NCBI GenBank assembly: GCA_044425575.1
Contig: JAWXVE010000042.1
Location: 1-19,610, forward strand
Origin: JAWXVE01 sp044425575
Lineage (GTDB): Bacteria > Bacillota > Clostridia > Lachnospirales > Lachnospiraceae
Length of the DNA stretch: 19,610 nucleotides
Reading direction: 5' to 3'
The translations under genes were made by a program, and so were the position numbers. Below the pieces are notes generated by a model. The model worked only from the letters and a program-made list of their open reading frames with translations. It was not told the DNA's origin and ran no database searches. Positions 16,464 through 19,610 of this stretch are shown here, one piece after another (positions within the stretch are counted from its first letter, which is position 1; every line of letters begins with the position of its first letter).

Positions 16464-17576
16464 CTAATATTCAATCACTTCGTATGTATAAGATGCCTTG
16501 TTCGATGCTACGTAAGTCGCTTCAAAATCAGCTATGCTGTCATATGAAGCTAGATACTTTACATCATTTAATGAAAAATAAATAGTACCGTCTGAATACT
16601 TGATAAATTGATTTGCATAAATAGCAAGATATTTCAAATGCTCACCCTCTTCATAGGTGTCTAAGGTTCGAACTTTATATAATATAACAATACTATTATC
16701 TACCGAGCTATATGTCTGACTTAATCCTTCTTTATGTGCAAAGAAGTAACTGCTGTATATGGCATTCTCTAAAATCTCAACTTCTGACATATTAGGGGTG
16801 CTCAAACTCCATCCTGAATAAAAAACTGATTTGTACGACGATCCACTTGAAAACTTTCCTGCAATAATGTCTTCTGCTTGAGAAGTTAAAGCTGTTATCG
16901 TTGCATCATCTAATTGATCATAAGATGTTACGTACTCATCCAATCCTTCTACTGTATAAGTCTGTTCATCTGCTAGAATAAAATAGCCTTCTGACAAAGC
17001 AGTGCTTTCCATATACTGTGCAGTAATTGTAATCTCATCCCCATTTGCAACTGTACTTTTGTCTGCCGAATACGAAACATTTTGTATAAAGCTATTATTG
17101 GATACGTTCCTGATAATTACACTTCCAGAAGGGGAAGTTCCATCGTACTCAACAATTAAATCTGCAAATAAATCTAATGTAACTCCTTCTTCTAATCCTG
17201 ATACTTTAAACTCTAACTCATCATTCTTGAATTTAAATCCCCATTCTTTCGCTAAATCTTCATCGTATTCAATTGTTACCGCGATGGTATCACCATTTTG
17301 TAGATTTTCACTCTCATCTATTGTCACATCAAGACCATAGACAATCTCTTCAAGACTTATTGCGTCCATAAAGCTTAAATCTTCTGTATCCACGTTCTCA
17401 TACAAAAGTTCTACCATTGCAGACGAATCCTTAACTACTTGAGCAGTAGCCCGTGTATCAAATCCTGTGTATTCCACATCCACATATTCACTTAAATCAA
17501 TTGTTGTGCTACCACACCCTGTTAACATGGCACATGTCCCCATGATGGCTGCCGCCATTACTAGTAATCTCTTCAT
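16464..17576 (-). CDS. Surface lipoprotein with two related extracellular domains
   Basis: A 370-aa exported lipoprotein. The signal peptide MKRLLVMAAAIMGTCAMLTG ends in the lipobox LTGC, with C21 as lipidated residue. Two related beta-rich units follow, about 25-130 and 130-225: the first contains NGDTIAVTIEYDEDLAKEWG then ELEFKVSGLEE, the second NGDEITITAQYMES then QTYTVEGLDEY. This NGD-ITV...Y...GL pattern resembles extracytoplasmic domains of Firmicutes zinc-ribbon and kinase-linked proteins (family memory, not searched). The last 140 residues form a separate globular domain (Tyr-rich, YLAIYANQFIKYSDGTIYFS). GGAAG lies five bases before the ATG. It probably acts at the outer face as sensor or client of the two kinases (inference). 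Confidence 0.9.
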   Translation of the reverse strand: MKRLLVMAAAIMGTCAMLTGCGSTTIDLSEYVDVEYTGFDTRATAQVVKDSSAMVELLYENVDTEDLSFMDAISLEEIVYGLDVTIDESENLQNGDTIAVTIEYDEDLAKEWGFKFKNDELEFKVSGLEEGVTLDLFADLIVEYDGTSPSGSVIIRNVSNNSFIQNVSYSADKSTVANGDEITITAQYMESTALSEGYFILADEQTYTVEGLDEYVTSYDQLDDATITALTSQAEDIIAGKFSSGSSYKSVFYSGWSLSTPNMSEVEILENAIYSSYFFAHKEGLSQTYSSVDNSIVILYKVRTLDTYEEGEHLKYLAIYANQFIKYSDGTIYFSLNDVKYLASYDSIADFEATYVASNKASYTYEVIEY

Positions 17577-17642
17577 TTTCTCTTCCCTCTCTTACATCCT
17601 ATGTTTTTTGTTATAGCTTATCGCTTGTTACAAATGCATTCT

Positions 17643-17682
17643 ACTATACTTTCCATTCCATAGTTGTTATCCAAAGTTTACA
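17643..17682 (-). promoter_or_regulatory. Candidate promoter of the lipoprotein-kinase-Hsp70 unit
   Basis: Minus strand: TATAGT (-10, 17643-17648), 16-base spacer, ATAACA (-35, 17665-17670), then TGTAAACTT (17674-17682) three bases further upstream. The same three elements occur before the HTH gene, which is the main reason to trust it. TSS would be about 60 bases before ATG 17576. Confidence 0.5.
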
Positions 17683-17730
17683 TTATCTGGAAAACCCTCT
17701 CTATTACTAGCTTTCATGTATGCTATTTTA

Positions 17731-18276
17731 CTATATTGACACTCCTGTTACGTTCATAAGGTCTGTTACGTAGGTGATATCTCCCATGTAAATTCCCATT
17801 CCATTTCCGTGGTCAATCACACTGCCCTTTTGGGGATGTTCCAATGTGGTCTCTCGTTCTCCAGCTGTAAAAGTTAATTGATTCATTCCTTGTGTATCTA
17901 CAGCATCCCATCGTTCCCCATAACTCTTGGTTGTATAAAGCGCCCACACTGTTTTGGAATTCAATGATGGGGTGGTTCCTCCGCCAAAGATAAAGGTATC
18001 ACCTTCCTCTAATTCCAACGGAATAATTCTGTTATTACGCCTTTTCTGTATTGGTTTCTCATTATACATAGTTCCATTTTTGCCAAAGCAATCTACGTAA
18101 TACCACACACCACATTCATTAATAAAATTCCCCTGCTTTCTGCTGACTGTAGCAGAATATAGTTGAATATCAGGGTTGCATCCCTTAGATACACGCCCAA
18201 TTTGCCATTCTAACTTATCATCTAGTACATATCGATTTAATTGTCGATTCTCAATTACAATTAATTGATTATTCAT
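17731..18276 (-). CDS. FHA-domain phosphopeptide-binding protein
   Basis: A 181-aa cytoplasmic protein. The N-terminal half is an FHA domain, the module that binds phospho-threonine: IGR (26-28), SRKQ (45-48, in place of the more usual SRxH) and FGKNGTMYN (64-72) carry the conserved Gly-Arg, Ser-Arg and Asn-Gly-Thr residues. The domain ends near EEGDTFIFGGG (about 88-98). The C-terminal 85 residues are unrecognised, with many Gly and Thr. ATG 18276 has GGAG six bases upstream; the frame is open seven codons further, to TTG 18297, without need. It follows the HTH gene by 34 bases. Together with the two Ser/Thr kinases it makes a natural writer-reader pair. Confidence 0.92.
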   Translation of the reverse strand: MNNQLIVIENRQLNRYVLDDKLEWQIGRVSKGCNPDIQLYSATVSRKQGNFINECGVWYYVDCFGKNGTMYNEKPIQKRRNNRIIPLELEEGDTFIFGGGTTPSLNSKTVWALYTTKSYGERWDAVDTQGMNQLTFTAGERETTLEHPQKGSVIDHGNGMGIYMGDITYVTDLMNVTGVSI

Positions 18277-18310
18277 CTTACACTCCGTCCTTTCCAATTA
18301 TAGAGATCTA

Positions 18311-19315
18311 TTACGATACCCATTCATCTGCTTCTGGCATCTCTGTTAGAAATTCCATTACTTCTGGAATCTCCAATTCCTCAATGACTTGCCTTGTGTA
18401 TTGGCAAAGTGCATCAGGATTATAATCTTCCTGCTGGCTATCTAGCATATTGTTCATGCTAGCATCTAACAAGATATAGATAATAATACTTTCAAAGATA
18501 TTTTTGGCACAAAGTGGTTCCATATATGCTTTCTTCAAAATATCGTCAATTTGTTCCTTCTCCATATTGAGATGCAACCCTAAAGAAATAATCTTATTTC
18601 TTGTGGGAAACCATTTTCCTTGACGAATAGCCGAAACACATTTGCGCAATGAAGAAGACCACGATTGACCATCTGCCAAGTGATTGACTGTAGCTTGTGT
18701 CTCCTCGCAATTTGCCTTAATATAGGCAGATAAATAAGCATTCAATCTATGATATGCTCTGGCAAATTCTGTAATATGATCACTTATGAATGCTTGCAAT
18801 TCATCATCATCTTGTACATCTGAAAGCCTCTCCTGAAATTCTTCAGTAGTAATTTCCTCCGTGATTTCTACGTGATGACTCGTGAGCTTTCCTACAATTT
18901 GACCTAGAATCTTCCGATACTGCTCCAACAAATCTTCCTTATAATGGTCCAACACATAAAGACACACACAATCTTCTAGTGACTTAACATAAAGTGCTGG
19001 ATATCCACCATATCGTTGTAGTAACTGATTCATCTGCTCTCTATTATAGTCTGCTACTAGACCAATTGTAAGAAACGTCTCTCGATTCTTGGGAATTGCT
19101 CCTTTACACCATTTATCCACAGTAATACGACTTACTCCACACAATTTGGCAAAGTTACCTTTTGTAATAGACATGTCCTGAATAATACCATTAATCTTCG
19201 TAGACCATTGCTTTCTACTAGAGCCGATTGTGGGCAAAATCTTATGCTTCAAATCCTCAAGATTGTCACAACTTTCTAATTGTTCGTGTAAATATACGGT
19301 TTCAAGATTCTGCAT
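18311..19315 (-). CDS. Protein with two related HTH-type units, possible regulator of the module
   Basis: A 334-aa soluble protein. Residues 48-90 form an XRE-like HTH (ITKGNFAKLCGVSRITVDKW then CKGAIPKNRETFLTIGL). A second, degenerate copy lies at 217-262 (SSLRKCVSAIRQGKWFPTRN then KIISLGLHLN). The copies are followed by matching segments (QMNQLLQRYGGYPALYVKSL and QIDDILKKAYMEPLCAKNIF), then LYVLD and YILLD, so the duplication covers about 75 residues. Only the first copy keeps a recognition helix. I chose ATG 19315, which has AAGGAG 11 bases upstream; ATG 19336 has none. It is first gene of the module and may be its regulator or a phospho-controlled adaptor; DNA binding is an inference. Confidence 0.85.
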   Translation of the reverse strand: MQNLETVYLHEQLESCDNLEDLKHKILPTIGSSRKQWSTKINGIIQDMSITKGNFAKLCGVSRITVDKWCKGAIPKNRETFLTIGLVADYNREQMNQLLQRYGGYPALYVKSLEDCVCLYVLDHYKEDLLEQYRKILGQIVGKLTSHHVEITEEITTEEFQERLSDVQDDDELQAFISDHITEFARAYHRLNAYLSAYIKANCEETQATVNHLADGQSWSSSLRKCVSAIRQGKWFPTRNKIISLGLHLNMEKEQIDDILKKAYMEPLCAKNIFESIIIYILLDASMNNMLDSQQEDYNPDALCQYTRQVIEELEIPEVMEFLTEMPEADEWVS

Positions 19316-19347
19316 ATGAATACATACTCCTTCCATTTATCAAGCAT
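19276..19347 (-). CDS. Overlapping upstream ORF of 23 codons before the HTH gene
   Basis: ATG 19347 follows a strong ribosome site (AAGGAAGGGAGAAGAAA) and encodes MLDKWKEYVFIC then RILKPYIYTNN, ending at TAG 19276. It overlaps the first 40 bases of the HTH gene in another frame. Such an arrangement could couple or dampen translation of the HTH gene, whose own site (AAGGAG) lies inside this ORF. It may equally be chance. Confidence 0.35.
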   Translation of the reverse strand: MLDKWKEYVFICRILKPYIYTNN

Positions 19348-19395
19348 TTTCTTCTCCCTTCCTTTCTGTACATTGAAATGTCTCCTGTTGACTCT

Positions 19396-19439
19396 AGTAT
19401 ACAGAATAGGAATTGGTATGTTATTACTTCAAGTTTACA
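19396..19439 (-). promoter_or_regulatory. Candidate promoter of the HTH-FHA unit
   Basis: Minus strand: TATACT (-10, 5/6, 19396-19401), 17-base spacer, ATAACA (-35, 4/6, 19419-19424), with TGTAAACTT (19431-19439) six bases further upstream. TSS would be about 40 bases before ATG 19347. The layout matches the lipoprotein promoter. Confidence 0.5.
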
Positions 19440-19474
19440 CCATTTCAACATGAATTGGAATATGGCATATATGA

Positions 19475-19610
19475 CACTATATTATCATGGTAGCCAGAGG
19501 CATCTAATTCTTTCTGTACCTGCTGGTATGTGTGTTTTCTGCCTCAGCATTATTTGGGAAGGAAAACCACTATATCAACATTGTAGCCAGAGGCATCTAA
19601 TTCTTTCTGT
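19475..19610. repeat. Direct repeat with 93-bp period at the window edge
   Basis: The 43 bases at 19475-19517 recur at 19568-19610 with 40 identities (mismatches only near the left end). The shared core begins GTAGCCAGAGGCATCTAATT and continues TCTTTCTGT. The period of 93 bases is 31 codons, and both copies lie in the same minus-strand frame, so it looks like a duplicated coding segment. The second copy is cut by the window end, so more copies may follow. Confidence 0.8.
19550..19610 (-). CDS. 3' end of a gene running off the right edge (partial)
   Basis: The minus-strand frame from the window edge reads QKELDASGYNVDIVVFLPK and stops at TAA 19550-19552. The next repeat copy downstream in the same frame reads VQKELDASGYHDNIVSYM after two stops, as if an older C-terminus had been left behind by a duplication or nonsense mutation. 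Too little is present to name a family. If real, this gene precedes the HTH gene on the same strand. Confidence 0.35.
   Translation of the reverse strand, partial: QKELDASGYNVDIVVFLPK

Noticed and set aside
19475..19610. Short direct repeat considered as a CRISPR array
   Set aside because: Only two copies, 43 bases each with mismatches, 50-base gap, a spacing that is a whole number of codons, and no cas genes nearby.

Overview
The window is low-GC DNA whose protein families and gene style (SEC-C, HPr-like, YgjP and XRE proteins, AGGAGG-type ribosome sites) fit a Gram-positive anaerobe of the Clostridia, probably Lachnospiraceae-like. That placement is inference from style, not from a marker gene. 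Nearly everything is on the minus strand; only one short unit at 6.9-8.0 kb is on the plus strand. I see no tRNA, rRNA, CRISPR array, transposase or phage gene.

Left part (1-6.8 kb), ordinary chromosomal genes: a RecQ helicase; a YgjP/DUF45 metallopeptidase preceded by the wreck of an XRE regulator; a 574-aa protein with a C-terminal SEC-C zinc motif, preceded by a small frameshifted gene; an HPr-like protein that lacks the phosphorylatable histidine; and a nitroreductase. Middle (6.9-8.4 kb): a plus-strand unit with a frameshifted unknown gene and a nicotinamidase-like cysteine hydrolase. It converges on a small XRE regulator through a long hairpin that overlaps the regulator's stop codon.

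Right part (8.4-19.4 kb): about 11 kb of co-directional minus-strand genes that look like one functional module. In transcription order they are a protein with two related HTH-type units, an FHA protein, a lipoprotein, a 25-aa small ORF, two paralogous membrane-anchored Ser/Thr kinases, GrpE, a divergent Hsp70, a small polytopic membrane protein, and a 685-aa membrane protein with a J-domain-like N-terminus (no HPD) and an extracytoplasmic SH3b domain. The genes from GrpE to the SH3b protein are tightly packed (4-nt overlap, 11-nt gap, stop codon inside the next ribosome site). The two promoters I can propose for the module (upstream of the HTH gene and of the lipoprotein gene) share a TGTAAACTT element just upstream of an ATAACA -35 box.

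My reading, which is inference, is an envelope-sensing or envelope-assembly system: lipoprotein and SH3b domain outside, kinases in the membrane, FHA as the phospho-threonine reader, and a dedicated Hsp70/GrpE/J-like chaperone set at the inner face. I do not recognise it as a named system. The last ~140 bases hold a 93-bp-period direct repeat that seems to be the 3' end of another minus-strand gene running off the window.
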